A DNA stretch of 64,000 nt, from assembly GCF_019670105.1 (NCBI RefSeq), contig NZ_AP023032.1, forward strand, positions 4,472,001-4,536,000. Reading direction: 5' to 3'. A model generated the notes under the pieces. That model saw only the letters and a list, made by a program, of their open reading frames with translations, did no database searches and was not told the origin of the DNA. Of the stretch, positions 18,767 through 28,034 are shown one piece after another (within the stretch, counting starts at the first letter, position 1; each line of letters opens with the position of its first letter). A program made the position numbers and the translations under genes. The DNA is from Agarivorans albus. GTDB taxonomy: Bacteria; Pseudomonadota; Gammaproteobacteria; Enterobacterales; Celerinatantimonadaceae.

Positions 18767-18898
18767 CTAACCATTTGACTAAATAGTCTTCAATTAATCT
18801 CGGCCTTACTTATAATTAAAGGCACCTACATTTACATTTGACCACCACAATAGATAAGTGATAAAAAAGTAAGTAAGTTATCTCTGTTTGGCACCACA

Positions 18899-19309
18899 AT
18901 GAATCTTTCCATTTTCCTACTGCCATTTTTATTAACCAGCGGCTTACTGCATGCCCAAGATGCAATAAATCCAGATTCGCTAATTGGTTTGTGGGGAAGC
19001 TCTGAAGATCAAGGCCAATCCATTTGGGGTTACGACCAATACAATGCCGACGGCACCATTATCAGCTGGGGTACCTTTCCCGACAGCATTGCTGATTTTA
19101 GAATAGATGGCCGTTACGAGATTTCTGGTGATTTGGGTACGACGATTTGCTTAACCATTAGCCGAACATCACACCCAGAAATATTGCCAGTTGGTACACA
19201 ATGGTGTGACCAAATCATTTCGATTAGTGAAGATGAATTTGTGTACCAAGATCCCGATGGCGAGCAACATGTGGTTTATCGCCAAAAGGTAGGCGAGGCA
19301 TATTATTAA
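18899..19309 (+). CDS. Small secreted protein of unknown function
   Basis: The 136-residue protein starts with a signal peptide (MNLSIFLLPFLLTSGLLHA-QD). The mature part is rich in Trp, Gly and acidic residues (SLIGLWGSSEDQGQSIWGYDQYNADGT) with two Cys that could form a disulphide (TTICLT and TQWCDQ). The alternation of short strands suggests a lipocalin-like beta fold, but I do not recognise a family. The ribosome site is weak. It converges with trhA with only 23 bases between stops and seems to be its own unit. Confidence 0.6.
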   Translation: MNLSIFLLPFLLTSGLLHAQDAINPDSLIGLWGSSEDQGQSIWGYDQYNADGTIISWGTFPDSIADFRIDGRYEISGDLGTTICLTISRTSHPEILPVGTQWCDQIISISEDEFVYQDPDGEQHVVYRQKVGEAYY

Positions 19310-19332
19310 TATCGAGCTGACTAAGTTAAGCG

Positions 19333-19962
19333 CTAAACGATATAGCCGTACACCGTAGCAAAATGGCAAGCACAACCTGCAACTACAAAAACATGCCAGA
19401 TAGCATGGGTGTATGGTTTGTGCTTGGCCACATAAAACAGCGCACCCACGCTAAACAATACTCCGCCGGCAGCTAATAGCCATAAACCTTCGCCCGCAAT
19501 ATGCTGATACATGGGATAAGCTAACGCCAAAGACAACCACCCCATCGCCAAATAAGTACTCAGTGATACTTTGGGAAAACGGGTGCCAGTGAGCAACTTA
19601 AAGCCCACGCCAAAAGCCGCTAGCGTCCAAATTACAATCATCGAAATTAGCGATAACCAACCGTCAAAAGACACCAGTAATATTGGTGTATAAGTGCCGG
19701 CTATTAACAGATAAATCGCAGAGTGATCAAACAGCTTTAAGCCAGCTTTCCAGGCACTATGGCTAACCGCATGGTAAAGAGAAGAGGCCAAAAACAACAA
19801 GACTAAAGACCCGCCATAAATACTTACAGCCACCACTTCAGTTAGGCCTTCGGCTTTGCTCAGTAACATAAACAAACCCACCACTGAGATAAGCAAACCA
19901 ATGAGGTGAGAAACTACATTCAGTAATTCTTCTTTCGCGCTGTAGTGCTTTGCAGCCTGCAT
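19333..19962 (-). CDS. trhA: TrhA/hemolysin III family membrane protein (PAQR type)
   Basis: The ATG at 19962 follows TAGGT and gives 209 residues; a TTG seven codons upstream is less likely. Seven membrane helices are visible. The PAQR/hemolysin III metal motif is present: SLYHAVSHSAWK plus FDHSAIYLLIAGTYTPI in the first half and THAIWHVFVVAGCACHF at the end. E. coli TrhA (YqfA) maintains membrane energetics together with unsaturated fatty acid homeostasis. A near-perfect palindrome resembling the FabR operator lies 41 bases upstream of the ATG, which supports the link to lipid metabolism. Confidence 0.88.
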   Translation of the reverse strand: MQAAKHYSAKEELLNVVSHLIGLLISVVGLFMLLSKAEGLTEVVAVSIYGGSLVLLFLASSLYHAVSHSAWKAGLKLFDHSAIYLLIAGTYTPILLVSFDGWLSLISMIVIWTLAAFGVGFKLLTGTRFPKVSLSTYLAMGWLSLALAYPMYQHIAGEGLWLLAAGGVLFSVGALFYVAKHKPYTHAIWHVFVVAGCACHFATVYGYIV

Positions 19963-20002
19963 GTTGTTACCTAAATTTAACAAGTCGCCGACCAGCTTAT
20001 TA

Positions 20003-20028
20003 TTTCAGCGTACACTTGTACACTGAAA
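20003..20028. promoter_or_regulatory. Candidate FabR-type operator upstream of trhA
   Basis: A 26-base dyad has half sites TTTCAGCGTACA and TGTACACTGAAA around a CT centre; the halves are complementary except at one position. From memory, FabR, the TetR-family repressor of unsaturated fatty acid genes, recognises roughly AGCGTACA-N2-TGTACGCT, and the E. coli trhA homologue yqfA is in its regulon. The site is placed to repress trhA. No FabR gene is in this window, so the assignment is by motif and known regulon. Confidence 0.6.
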
Positions 20029-20285
20029 AATTGTAATGCTTTTATTATAAGCTGGTTCACTTTAACCAAAGCAGCGCTTTTAAGGCTTAAACTCACTTTG
20101 TTAAGCCTCAGAAAGGCTTCCACTTTTAGTGTTTTACTTTCCATTTACATGCAAAGACCAAGCGCTGCCAGTTTTTGTTTCAAGCAAGCAGCATTAATCC
20201 GCGCGTCGCAAGTTCATCACCTATAATCAAATAGCCGTGCAAGTCTTACTTATTTCTTTTTGGATTAAGCAAACAAGGATCGTCA

Positions 20286-21434
20286 ATGAGCAAACAGTTA
20301 CCTCTTGCCTTAGCAAAATCGCTTGCCTTAAGTGAAGATCTTGACCAGCTTCAATTTCATCACTTACTAGAAAACATTAGCCAAGATCCACAACTAAAGC
20401 AGTTTGCTCCAGACGGCGTTTGTCAAATTGATCCACGCAACGGTAACTTAGTGATTTATAACTCTGCCCGCGCTAAAAGGGTTCACACTACAGCGCAACC
20501 TACTGCAGTTAAAGAAGATGAGCATTGCCCTATTTGTGAAGGGAAAAGCGCCGATATTCTCGACATAACCGAGCACAGCGAGGGATTTACTTTTATCAAC
20601 AAAAACCTCTACCCCATTTTTCACCCTATCGAAGATATTCCTTTAGAAAACGCCGACTACTTCCTCCACCAAGACCCAGAACACCAAGGCCGTGCATCCT
20701 ATGGTTTTCACCTATTGCAGTGGACTTCTTCGTTACACGATAAAGACTGGCATAACCTACCATTCTCCGATGCGCTGATTAGCTTTCAGCGTTTAGCAAA
20801 CTTAGAAAAGAATCTGTTATGCCAACCCACCGACTTTATGGCGCGCTCTGAAACCAAAGTGAATCAAGACGTAGTTAGTGGCTACGTGTCTATTATCAAA
20901 AACTTTGGCGCTACCGCTGGTGCTTCTTTAGTACATGGCCACCAGCAAATTGCCTATAGCAACATTTTGCCGCAGCACTTTTTCAATAACTTGCGCTTTA
21001 GAAAACGCCACAACAAATCCTTTAGTCGCTACATGTTGGAAGAGAACCCCAGCGAGTTACTGGTAAAAGACTATGGTGAATTGCAGCTAATCGTACCGTA
21101 CTTTATGAAGCGACCTTTAGACATGCTGCTAATTGTGAAAGACAGCGACAAACGCTACTTGCATCAGCTCAACAGCATAGAGCAGCAACAATTGGTGGAA
21201 GGCATGCAGCAAGCCATACAAGCTATTCTGCACCTCATGGAGCAAATGGGTATTCCGCCTGCCTACAATATGATCATCAACAATGGGCCAGGCTGTGGGT
21301 TGTATCTTGAGTTTTTACCTAAAACTCAAATGATGGGTGGTTATGAGCAAATAGGCCTATTTGTTTGCCAAGCCAATGCAGCCGACTCGGCTGAGTTGTT
21401 GCGTCAGCACATTTGCCTACCCAAAGATAAGTAA
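20286..21434 (+). CDS. GalT-like nucleotidyltransferase of the HIT superfamily
   Basis: The 382-residue protein has a zinc-type CPIC pair (about residues 81-84), a long alpha/beta core, and NFGATAGASLVHGHQQI (about 206-222), which contains the HxHxQ nucleotide-transfer motif of galactose-1-phosphate uridylyltransferase and ATP adenylyltransferase. A second domain includes MIINNGPGCGLYLEFLPK. Classical GalT is about 350 residues with HPHxQ; this one is divergent and no galactose genes are nearby. It probably transfers a nucleotide to or from a phosphorylated substrate through a His intermediate, but that substrate is unknown. An AAGGA site precedes the ATG. The 323-base gap upstream holds the trhA operator and otherwise nothing I recognise. 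Confidence 0.65.
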   Translation: MSKQLPLALAKSLALSEDLDQLQFHHLLENISQDPQLKQFAPDGVCQIDPRNGNLVIYNSARAKRVHTTAQPTAVKEDEHCPICEGKSADILDITEHSEGFTFINKNLYPIFHPIEDIPLENADYFLHQDPEHQGRASYGFHLLQWTSSLHDKDWHNLPFSDALISFQRLANLEKNLLCQPTDFMARSETKVNQDVVSGYVSIIKNFGATAGASLVHGHQQIAYSNILPQHFFNNLRFRKRHNKSFSRYMLEENPSELLVKDYGELQLIVPYFMKRPLDMLLIVKDSDKRYLHQLNSIEQQQLVEGMQQAIQAILHLMEQMGIPPAYNMIINNGPGCGLYLEFLPKTQMMGGYEQIGLFVCQANAADSAELLRQHICLPKDK

Positions 21435-21657
21435 CAAAATTTTTCACTGTATAAATACTAATGCAGCGCTCAATAATACAGCCCTAAGATCAAGAAAAAG
21501 TCATGAAAATCAAAGCAATGATATTTTTTTAAATATTATAATAATCTTTAGTTTAAGCGCATTGTTAGTGTAATATTCTTCCCGCAAAATCTGCATTGGT
21601 GGGCGTTTACCGTCCATATTTTGAGTTAACTAGACCAATTGCAGTAGCGAGAACAGA

Positions 21658-22425
21658 ATGGAAACATCTCACCCAACCACCATTAGAGTGGGTAAAAATG
21701 ACTATGACTTCAATATTATTTCAGTAACCAAAACCTATGGTGGTTCTAAACACTTTAGTGATGGAATCAACATATATTTAGAAGACAACAATGGCAAAGT
21801 GGAAACAATGGGCGTCGATTTTAAGCCTGATATTCCACCAACCACTCAGCATATTTCAACCCTGTGGGGCGAAGACAAAAAAACCAAGAAAACTTTTCGT
21901 TTTGGCTACTTCCTTCACTCCAATGATTTCTTGGGTTATACCACGCAAGTAAACCTTCTTACGGCAGCCAAACGCATTATTCCGCTACAAGGCTTTGCCG
22001 CAAAATTAGAAAAATGGAGCCCGCTAATTACTGGCTTTTTGGCACTACTGTTTGCTTGGTGTGCGTTTTGGGCGGGTTCGGGTATCAGTCGTTACGGGAT
22101 CGCGTCATTCTTTCAATCAATGCCATATATATTGCTCGACACTCCTCACTTAATTGCCAATTTTGCAGATGCAGCACGCTATAACAACGTAAGTTATGGC
22201 TGGGCGTTTATGGGCGCGATTGTCGGCTTTATTCTCAGCAAACTATTTGTAGGCATTCCTCTGGGTCGCTTACGCAACAAAATGCGCTTAGCCTTTGGCC
22301 AGACCATAAGACAACAGTTAACCACTGCCTTTGCCAATACCACCCAAGCGGCACCGTCCCCTATTTCTGGCTCTTCAAGTGCAGAACCTAAAACCGACGC
22401 CGACGGCTACCAAACTCTTATTTAA
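21658..22425 (+). CDS. Unknown membrane protein, first gene of a two-gene operon
   Basis: The 255-residue protein has a soluble N-terminal region of about 120 residues (starting METSHPTTIRVGKNDYDF, beta-rich), then membrane segments at about 122-144, 150-168 and 180-202, and a Ser/Ala/Pro-rich tail. No family is recognised. The next gene starts 27 bases after its stop on the same strand with its own good ribosome site, and both encode membrane proteins of unknown role, so they probably work together. The start has only a weak site (GAGAACAGA); the coding phase is secure but the exact start is less so. Confidence 0.65.
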   Translation: METSHPTTIRVGKNDYDFNIISVTKTYGGSKHFSDGINIYLEDNNGKVETMGVDFKPDIPPTTQHISTLWGEDKKTKKTFRFGYFLHSNDFLGYTTQVNLLTAAKRIIPLQGFAAKLEKWSPLITGFLALLFAWCAFWAGSGISRYGIASFFQSMPYILLDTPHLIANFADAARYNNVSYGWAFMGAIVGFILSKLFVGIPLGRLRNKMRLAFGQTIRQQLTTAFANTTQAAPSPISGSSSAEPKTDADGYQTLI

Positions 22426-22451
22426 ACCAAGATATCGTTTAAGGAACTAAC

Positions 22452-24431
22452 ATGTCTTTTGAACATGGCTCACTCGACTTAGGGATCCGCAATCCCTTCC
22501 GTTTTGAAGGCACCCTGCGTGCCATTCGAGGCGGCATCACAGCGCTGCTAGGTTTACTCTCATTATTAAACGTAGCAAGTGCAGTACAAACCCACCCAAT
22601 TACCGGATGGACCTTCGCCATCATCGGCTTTGTGTTGATGGCCAACGGCCTATGGACACTAGGGCGTGGCTTAATGCAGGTAATGCGTTTTTACGTGGGA
22701 CGCTCAGCGCCTACTTCACTGTCTTATAACCATGCAAGCTCTGAGCAAGACAGTGCTAAGCGTGAGCAACGCGACGTAGCCTACGACCAACAACAAATTG
22801 AATCGATGTTGGTGGGCAGTAAAAACTACACCTTTAAAGAACCCGTGGGTTTAGTAGCCAGAATGCTGCACACCCTATTCCCCAAAATCACTTTTGTGCC
22901 TTACCCAATTCAGAACTTGGCGCAGCGCATTGTTGGGGCACTAGTACAAACCTTAGTGGCGCTATTTGCTTTTGCCATTTTAAGCTTTGTAACGTCGGTA
23001 GGTTTAGCTGGCGATAAAGCCACTATCTTGATGCCATTCTTTGCCTTTACCTTACTCTGCTACGTAGCCTTAGTATGGTTTAAAGCTGGCCGCCCACTTA
23101 ACCGCAGCTTAGGTCGTGGTATCGAAACCGTTAGCGCTTTTGGCTTTGTTAAAATGGTGGCGGTATGTGTAAGTGTGCCAGTACTGGTTAACATGCTTCT
23201 AGGCAAACTCTTTGCTTACGAGCTAGGCCAGTACCAAGATGTTATTGCCGCTCAACTACGTGGTTTAGAGATAGAAGCAGAGCTAAGCGAAGGCATGACT
23301 TGGGCAACCCAAATGCTAGATTTGGCCTACAACAGCTATAGTAACTCTACCTGGTTAGGCTTAATTTTTGTCTTCTCTGTAATTAGCTGTGCCTTGGTAT
23401 TGGGTTTAACCGCCTTGCGTGCCAAACAAGCTAACCCAACGACCGAGATCACCGACAAACTGCCTCGCACCAGCGAAGTAGGTGCTCGCCCAATGGATAT
23501 ATTCAACGAGTTTACCCACCAAGTGATGGAGCGTCGTCGCTACAAAAAGGTGCCAAACCGTGTTTATAAACCTTTGAGTGCTCGCCAAAACCCTAACAAT
23601 GGCGAATTTGATGGTGAACTGATTCAAGAAACTCAACCAAAAACTGTTGAGAAAAACGACGAACCAGTAAGCAAAAAAATGCGTATTGCTTCAACCAGTT
23701 TGGCTCAGGCTTTACTGCTAATCGCCAGCTTATTAGTGTTTTACGCACTCACTCCGCTAACCACTTATACCAGCTTCTTCGACGGTGTAGTGTTTGAGCT
23801 ACTGGATGATGAAACCGGACCAGCATTTGTTCAAACTACCATTGAAAGCTTCTTTACCATTCTTACCTTGCTAGTTGCTGCCACCATTTGTGCCATTTTT
23901 GGCCGTTTGCTTAGCAACTTAAGCCATCCGTTTTGGAGCGAAATCCAGTTTGAATCAAGCTTGGTTTACTTCAAGTGTAAAGGCACGGTAAAAGAAGATA
24001 CGCGCACCTTTGGTAAAGGGTATAACGACAGCACTAGCCTAGAAACCAGCGTGTTCACCTCAACCATTCAGCCACGTTTGTTTGTAACGCGAGTCATTAG
24101 CTCTACCTTTGCTGGCATTGGTAGCACTAACTTAATGTTCCCTCGCCATATTATGACCATGCACGGTGACGAGAACTTAGCCGACGAACTTCATCACGAA
24201 CTAATGCACAGCATTGGCAACCGCGCAGGCACTGCTGCTATGAACGACGAGCAGCGTAAAGTAGTAGATGAATACAACAGCTCTAACCTGCAAATGAAAG
24301 CAGAATCGGCCCCAGAGCGCTTAGCCAACCGCAGCAGCGAGCTAAGCCTAGACGCGCCCAAAGCTCAAGCCGCGCTAGCGCAAAAAGAAGACCATGAGGC
24401 AGAAGCCAATAGTGAAATTGAAATTCAGTAA
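22452..24431 (+). CDS. Unknown polytopic membrane protein, second gene of the operon
   Basis: The 659-residue protein has hydrophobic segments near residues 28-46, 52-72, 158-182, 190-210, 232-252, 300-322, 415-436 and 460-485, thus about eight helices. Long charged cytoplasmic-type loops lie at about 85-130 and 325-410, the latter with ERRRYKKVPNRVYKPLS. The C-terminal 170 residues are soluble and end with a Glu/Ala-rich helix. A His-rich stretch ADELHHELMHSIGN near 570 could bind metal but is not a proven HExxH protease site. AAGGA precedes the ATG. A strong terminator follows. I do not know the function. Confidence 0.65.
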   Translation: MSFEHGSLDLGIRNPFRFEGTLRAIRGGITALLGLLSLLNVASAVQTHPITGWTFAIIGFVLMANGLWTLGRGLMQVMRFYVGRSAPTSLSYNHASSEQDSAKREQRDVAYDQQQIESMLVGSKNYTFKEPVGLVARMLHTLFPKITFVPYPIQNLAQRIVGALVQTLVALFAFAILSFVTSVGLAGDKATILMPFFAFTLLCYVALVWFKAGRPLNRSLGRGIETVSAFGFVKMVAVCVSVPVLVNMLLGKLFAYELGQYQDVIAAQLRGLEIEAELSEGMTWATQMLDLAYNSYSNSTWLGLIFVFSVISCALVLGLTALRAKQANPTTEITDKLPRTSEVGARPMDIFNEFTHQVMERRRYKKVPNRVYKPLSARQNPNNGEFDGELIQETQPKTVEKNDEPVSKKMRIASTSLAQALLLIASLLVFYALTPLTTYTSFFDGVVFELLDDETGPAFVQTTIESFFTILTLLVAATICAIFGRLLSNLSHPFWSEIQFESSLVYFKCKGTVKEDTRTFGKGYNDSTSLETSVFTSTIQPRLFVTRVISSTFAGIGSTNLMFPRHIMTMHGDENLADELHHELMHSIGNRAGTAAMNDEQRKVVDEYNSSNLQMKAESAPERLANRSSELSLDAPKAQAALAQKEDHEAEANSEIEIQ

Positions 24432-24445
24432 TAGCTAAACTGACT

Positions 24446-24471
24446 CTGCCGCTCTATAGAGCGGCAGTTTC
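24446..24471 (+). terminator. Terminator of the two-gene membrane operon
   Basis: CTGCCGCTC / GAGCGGCAG with a TATA loop, followed by TTTCATTT, lies 15 bases after the second membrane gene. Confidence 0.7.
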
Positions 24472-24693
24472 ATTTGATAGACCATTCAAATACTCTTTCC
24501 CTTCCATGAAATGCAGTAGATTTACCGTATAGCAAGGCACTCATTTCTGTAATGATAAGTCGGCTCGCTCAAGAGCCTTTTGTGTCCTTAGAACACTTAA
24601 CCTGTGATAAACCAAGCCTGTTTATTTGCTCGCATTTATAAACAGAGTTTGAACTAGCTTTTAGGGACTTTTTCTACATGATGAGGGATTAAT

Positions 24694-26115
24694 ATGTACC
24701 CACGACTGTTCACTAGTTTACTCGCCACCACCGTACTCTTCGCTTGTGGTGGCGGAGGCGATGATAGTACTCCTAGTAATACCCAGTTGTCTGGTCTCGC
24801 TATCGATGGTTATATTAGCGGAGCAACAGCCTTTCTCGACATTAACTTCAACGGCCAATTTGATGCTGGCGAACCTAGCGCACTAACCAACGAGAACGGC
24901 CAGTACGACCTAGCTTTAACTGGTAGCGATGCAGATTGCGCAGACTATGCCCCAATAATTATTGATGTACCAGTAGGCGCGATTGATAGCGATTATGGTG
25001 AAGTAGAGGAAGCTTATCAACTTAGTTACCCACCTGCCTTCGCAATACTCAGTGAGGATGATCTCAAAGCGACTACACCGCTAACCAGCATAGTATGGAA
25101 CAGCGTTGAAGCTGAGTTAGTTGAGAGGGGTGAAGCAACTACCTGTGCAGAGCTAAAAGCCAATTACAGTTTGCAGGAAGATATAACCAAGCGTTTAGAG
25201 GAACAAGAATGGCGGGTAGCTCGTCGCTACAACATCACCGTAGAAGAGCTTTACAGTGACTATATCGCGGAAGAAAACGCTGAGTTACATGCTTTCGCTC
25301 AAGAGCTCGTGCCAGGCTTGCAAAAGTCTTATGAGGACACAGCAGACCTTTACCAAAGCTACCCCGATGCTTTCTACGTATACGTAGAGTATTACTTGGG
25401 TAAATGGTTTGACGACGAAAATGAAGCGCAAGCTTGGTACCGCGAAGAATTTGTCGCCTACGATAACTCTAACGTTAGAATGGTAAATGCAATGAGCCCA
25501 GACCTTGAAGTTTTAGGGCAAATGATGAGCTACTCAAGCATGGAAATGCATAGCAATGAACAGATAGAGTATGAAATTGTTCACGATGTATCTCGTCAGC
25601 GAGACAATATGTTGCTATGTAACACTCTCGAGTTTTACGAACAAAACCGTCCTACTCGCTATGCTGTAGTCAATCAATATCAAGATACTCAAGCAGAACA
25701 ACTTGACTGCTTTACCGGAGGTTTTGAACAAGCTTTAGTCAACCAAACCGCCCATACCAAAGTATTCGATAGCAATGGTGATTTGGCCACCTATTCCTAC
25801 CATGTATATAACAACTATGAAACGCTCGGTTTAAGTTCATTGATTGGCTTATATGGTAATATCGACCAGCTTGATGGCAGTGAACTAGACGTGCTTAACT
25901 TCATATCTACTGATTTTGAAAACACCGATGACTACGAAGCTGATAGCTGGACTCGCCACAAAAATAGCTTTAACCAAGGCGAGCAAGTGGCTACCCAGCA
26001 TGACAGTGACGGTTTGTGGATTGAAACAACTCTCCATGAAAATGGCACTTACAGCATAAGCTGCGGACCACAACAAGCTATGCAGGTAGTTGAATCTGTA
26101 GAACTGTGTTACTAA
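24694..26115 (+). CDS. Lipoprotein with EF-hand-like repeat, unknown function
   Basis: The 473-residue protein has a lipobox LFAC (Cys18) followed by GGGGDD. Next comes AIDGYISGATAFLDINFNGQFDAGEPSALTNENGQYDL (about 37-74), a pattern seen in many marine bacterial lipoproteins where a calcium-loop-like DINFNGQFDAGE is followed by a beta module. The remainder is acidic and helical, with four or more Cys. No enzyme motif is seen. A GAGGGA site precedes the ATG. It is probably anchored in the outer membrane; function unknown. Confidence 0.7.
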   Translation: MYPRLFTSLLATTVLFACGGGGDDSTPSNTQLSGLAIDGYISGATAFLDINFNGQFDAGEPSALTNENGQYDLALTGSDADCADYAPIIIDVPVGAIDSDYGEVEEAYQLSYPPAFAILSEDDLKATTPLTSIVWNSVEAELVERGEATTCAELKANYSLQEDITKRLEEQEWRVARRYNITVEELYSDYIAEENAELHAFAQELVPGLQKSYEDTADLYQSYPDAFYVYVEYYLGKWFDDENEAQAWYREEFVAYDNSNVRMVNAMSPDLEVLGQMMSYSSMEMHSNEQIEYEIVHDVSRQRDNMLLCNTLEFYEQNRPTRYAVVNQYQDTQAEQLDCFTGGFEQALVNQTAHTKVFDSNGDLATYSYHVYNNYETLGLSSLIGLYGNIDQLDGSELDVLNFISTDFENTDDYEADSWTRHKNSFNQGEQVATQHDSDGLWIETTLHENGTYSISCGPQQAMQVVESVELCY

Positions 26116-26217
26116 AACGTATTCTTTGATGAAGGTCTCAGCAGACCTTCATCAGCTGAAGATTTGCTACTATTTAGTGATAAAACAATTATTCCCAACA
26201 ATGCACCAATAGACAGA

Positions 26218-27006
26218 ATGTCACAAACAACGCACCCTAGAACTCCTTTCGAAGAATTATTGCTTGAGCAATCAGAGCAGCTAATGCAGACAGGTCCTGC
26301 CCAATTCACCACTGTTTGGCAACATTTAGCCGACCCTGCCTTAACGTTTTTTGGGCTAGATCGCGTTACTTTGTTCCCTAATTCAATGATATTAGTGAAT
26401 GCAGAAAACACCTTGCATCATGCAGTTGACTGGTTAAACCCTGCAACTATTAATGACTACATAGACGACAACGATAGACACCTAGACTACTTAAAGAAGG
26501 TAGAGCAAGCCAAAGAGCCAGTTCTTTTTAATGAAGTAGAGTTAGCTTCTAGCAATGATTTTGTTCTGCAAAAGCTGTATCAAGAAGGAGCGTGTTTGCA
26601 CTATATTGTGCCGCTATCACTACACGGTGAGCGCTGGGGTGCTTTGGCATCAAGCATGTTTAAAAAAACACTCTGTAATTGCTCACAACCCTCGACAGAT
26701 ATTGAACAGCTAAAACTTATTGGTAACTTATGGCTTAGCCACTGGCAACACGCCAAAGTGCTAAGTAGCGTAAGTGAAAATGCTCCTTCCCGCACCGCCG
26801 ATCACCATAAGGTTCTTAAGCTCAGTCCAAAGCAGGTTAAGGTTCTATCATTATTGGCCCAAGGCTATTCGGCAAAACAGGCTGGAAAAATGCTAAATTT
26901 AAGCCCGCGCACCGTTGAGTCACACAAGTATCGCTTAATGGCCCAGCTAGAATTACACAGCCCAATGGAGATGGTGCTATTTGCAGTACGAAATCACCTC
27001 ATCTAG
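26218..27006 (+). CDS. LuxR-type transcriptional regulator with N-terminal sensor region
   Basis: The ATG at 26218 gives 262 residues starting MSQTTHPRTPFEELL; a TTG 18 codons upstream is possible but unlikely. The N-terminal 170 residues look like a GAF or autoinducer-binding-like alpha/beta domain (LHYIVPLSLHGERWGALASS). The C-terminal HTH is clear: LSPKQVKVLSLLAQGYSAKQAGKMLNLSPRTVESHKYRL (about 197-235). It binds DNA and likely responds to a small ligand. No LuxI synthase is nearby, so a cell-to-cell signal cannot be claimed. The ribosome site is weak. The target genes are unknown, although the sodium channel gene follows at 70 bases. Confidence 0.8.
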   Translation: MSQTTHPRTPFEELLLEQSEQLMQTGPAQFTTVWQHLADPALTFFGLDRVTLFPNSMILVNAENTLHHAVDWLNPATINDYIDDNDRHLDYLKKVEQAKEPVLFNEVELASSNDFVLQKLYQEGACLHYIVPLSLHGERWGALASSMFKKTLCNCSQPSTDIEQLKLIGNLWLSHWQHAKVLSSVSENAPSRTADHHKVLKLSPKQVKVLSLLAQGYSAKQAGKMLNLSPRTVESHKYRLMAQLELHSPMEMVLFAVRNHLI

Positions 27007-27075
27007 TGCTTGAGTTCGCCCACCAGTATGCGGCAAAATTGCTAACAGCATTTCATAACACCGCAGTAACAAACA

Positions 27076-27888
27076 TTGAACACTAATAGCCAAAACCTGC
27101 AAACCCAATTTGAACGCCTTAAACGTAACAAGCTGTTTGAGTTGTTTGTAATTTCGGTGATTTTAATTTCAGCCTTACTTATTGGCGCAAAAACCTACTC
27201 ACTGCCGCCTAAAGTTATTACTGCCACCATCATACTCGACTACCTCATCACCCTGTTTTTTGTGGTCGAAATTAGCATTCGCTTTATTGCCGAGCCCAAT
27301 AAAAAGCACTTCTTTAATAACTTCTGGAATGTCTTCGATACCCTAATTGTATTGGTAAGCCTAGTCCCTATCGAAAACTCTGAACTAGCCGTAGTTGGTC
27401 GCCTAATTCGGGTATTTAGGGTACTGCGAATGGTGTCTATTATTCCCGAGCTGCGTATCTTGCTTACCTCGCTGGTTAAAGCCCTGCCGCAGCTGGGTTA
27501 CGTAATGCTGCTAATGTTCATCATCTTCTACATCTACGCCGCCATTGGCAGCACCTTATTCGAAACCATTAACCCAACATTGTGGGGCGACATTGCCATC
27601 TCCATGCTCACCTTGTTCCGGGTGATGACCTTCGAAGATTGGACCGACGTAATGTACGAAACCATGCAGGTATACAGCCTAAGTTGGATTTACTTCCTTA
27701 GCTTTATCTTCCTGTCGGCGTTTGCCTTTCTTAACATGGTGATTGGCATTGTGGTAAATGTGATGGAACAAGAACACGCTAAAGTACGTGAAGAAAAAAG
27801 CCTCGCCGAAGGCACCAACGAGCCGAGTCTGCGAGAATTACAGCAAGAGCTAAGCGAGATAAAAGCGCTGCTTAGGCAGCAAAAATAG
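27076..27888 (+). CDS. Voltage-gated cation channel of the bacterial Nav (NaChBac) family
   Basis: The 270-residue protein has six membrane helices. S4 carries four regularly spaced Arg (GRLIRVFRVLRM, about residues 111-122). The pore loop reads LFRVMTFEDWTDV with the filter TFEDW at about 185-189, unlike the TLESW of NaChBac and NavAb; FED-W with an extra acid recalls calcium-channel repeats. A C-terminal coiled coil (LRELQQELSEIKALLRQ) fits tetramer assembly. It likely conducts Na+ or Ca2+ for motility or pH control. The start is a TTG, since no ATG is available before the first helix. A strong terminator follows. Confidence 0.85.
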   Translation: MNTNSQNLQTQFERLKRNKLFELFVISVILISALLIGAKTYSLPPKVITATIILDYLITLFFVVEISIRFIAEPNKKHFFNNFWNVFDTLIVLVSLVPIENSELAVVGRLIRVFRVLRMVSIIPELRILLTSLVKALPQLGYVMLLMFIIFYIYAAIGSTLFETINPTLWGDIAISMLTLFRVMTFEDWTDVMYETMQVYSLSWIYFLSFIFLSAFAFLNMVIGIVVNVMEQEHAKVREEKSLAEGTNEPSLRELQQELSEIKALLRQQK

Positions 27889-27902
27889 TAGCGTAATAAG
27901 CG

Positions 27903-27936
27903 AGCTTAAGGGCAGATAAGCCCTTAAGCTTTTTTG
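27903..27936 (+). terminator. Terminator of the channel gene
   Basis: A perfect 11-base stem AGCTTAAGGGC / GCCCTTAAGCT with a 6-base loop is followed by TTTTTG, 14 bases after the channel stop. Confidence 0.85.
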
Positions 27937-27989
27937 TTCCAATAAGGGAAAGCGAACAAACCTCAAACAAAACCTTGCTCCAAACTCAA

Positions 27990-28014
27990 TGATAGTTAAT
28001 GATAACTATTCGCA
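27990..28014 (+). promoter_or_regulatory. Candidate Fur box upstream of a small gene
   Basis: TGATAGTTAATGATAACTATTCGCA contains a perfect dyad ATAGTTA-N4-TAACTAT and, shifted, a copy of the 7-1-7 Fur pattern (TGATAACTATTCGCA against TGATAAT-N-ATTATCA). It lies 20 bases upstream of the 77-residue gene. This supports iron control of that gene; no binding data exist. Confidence 0.5.
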
Positions 28015-28034
28015 ATAAGTGTTTGGACATTACC

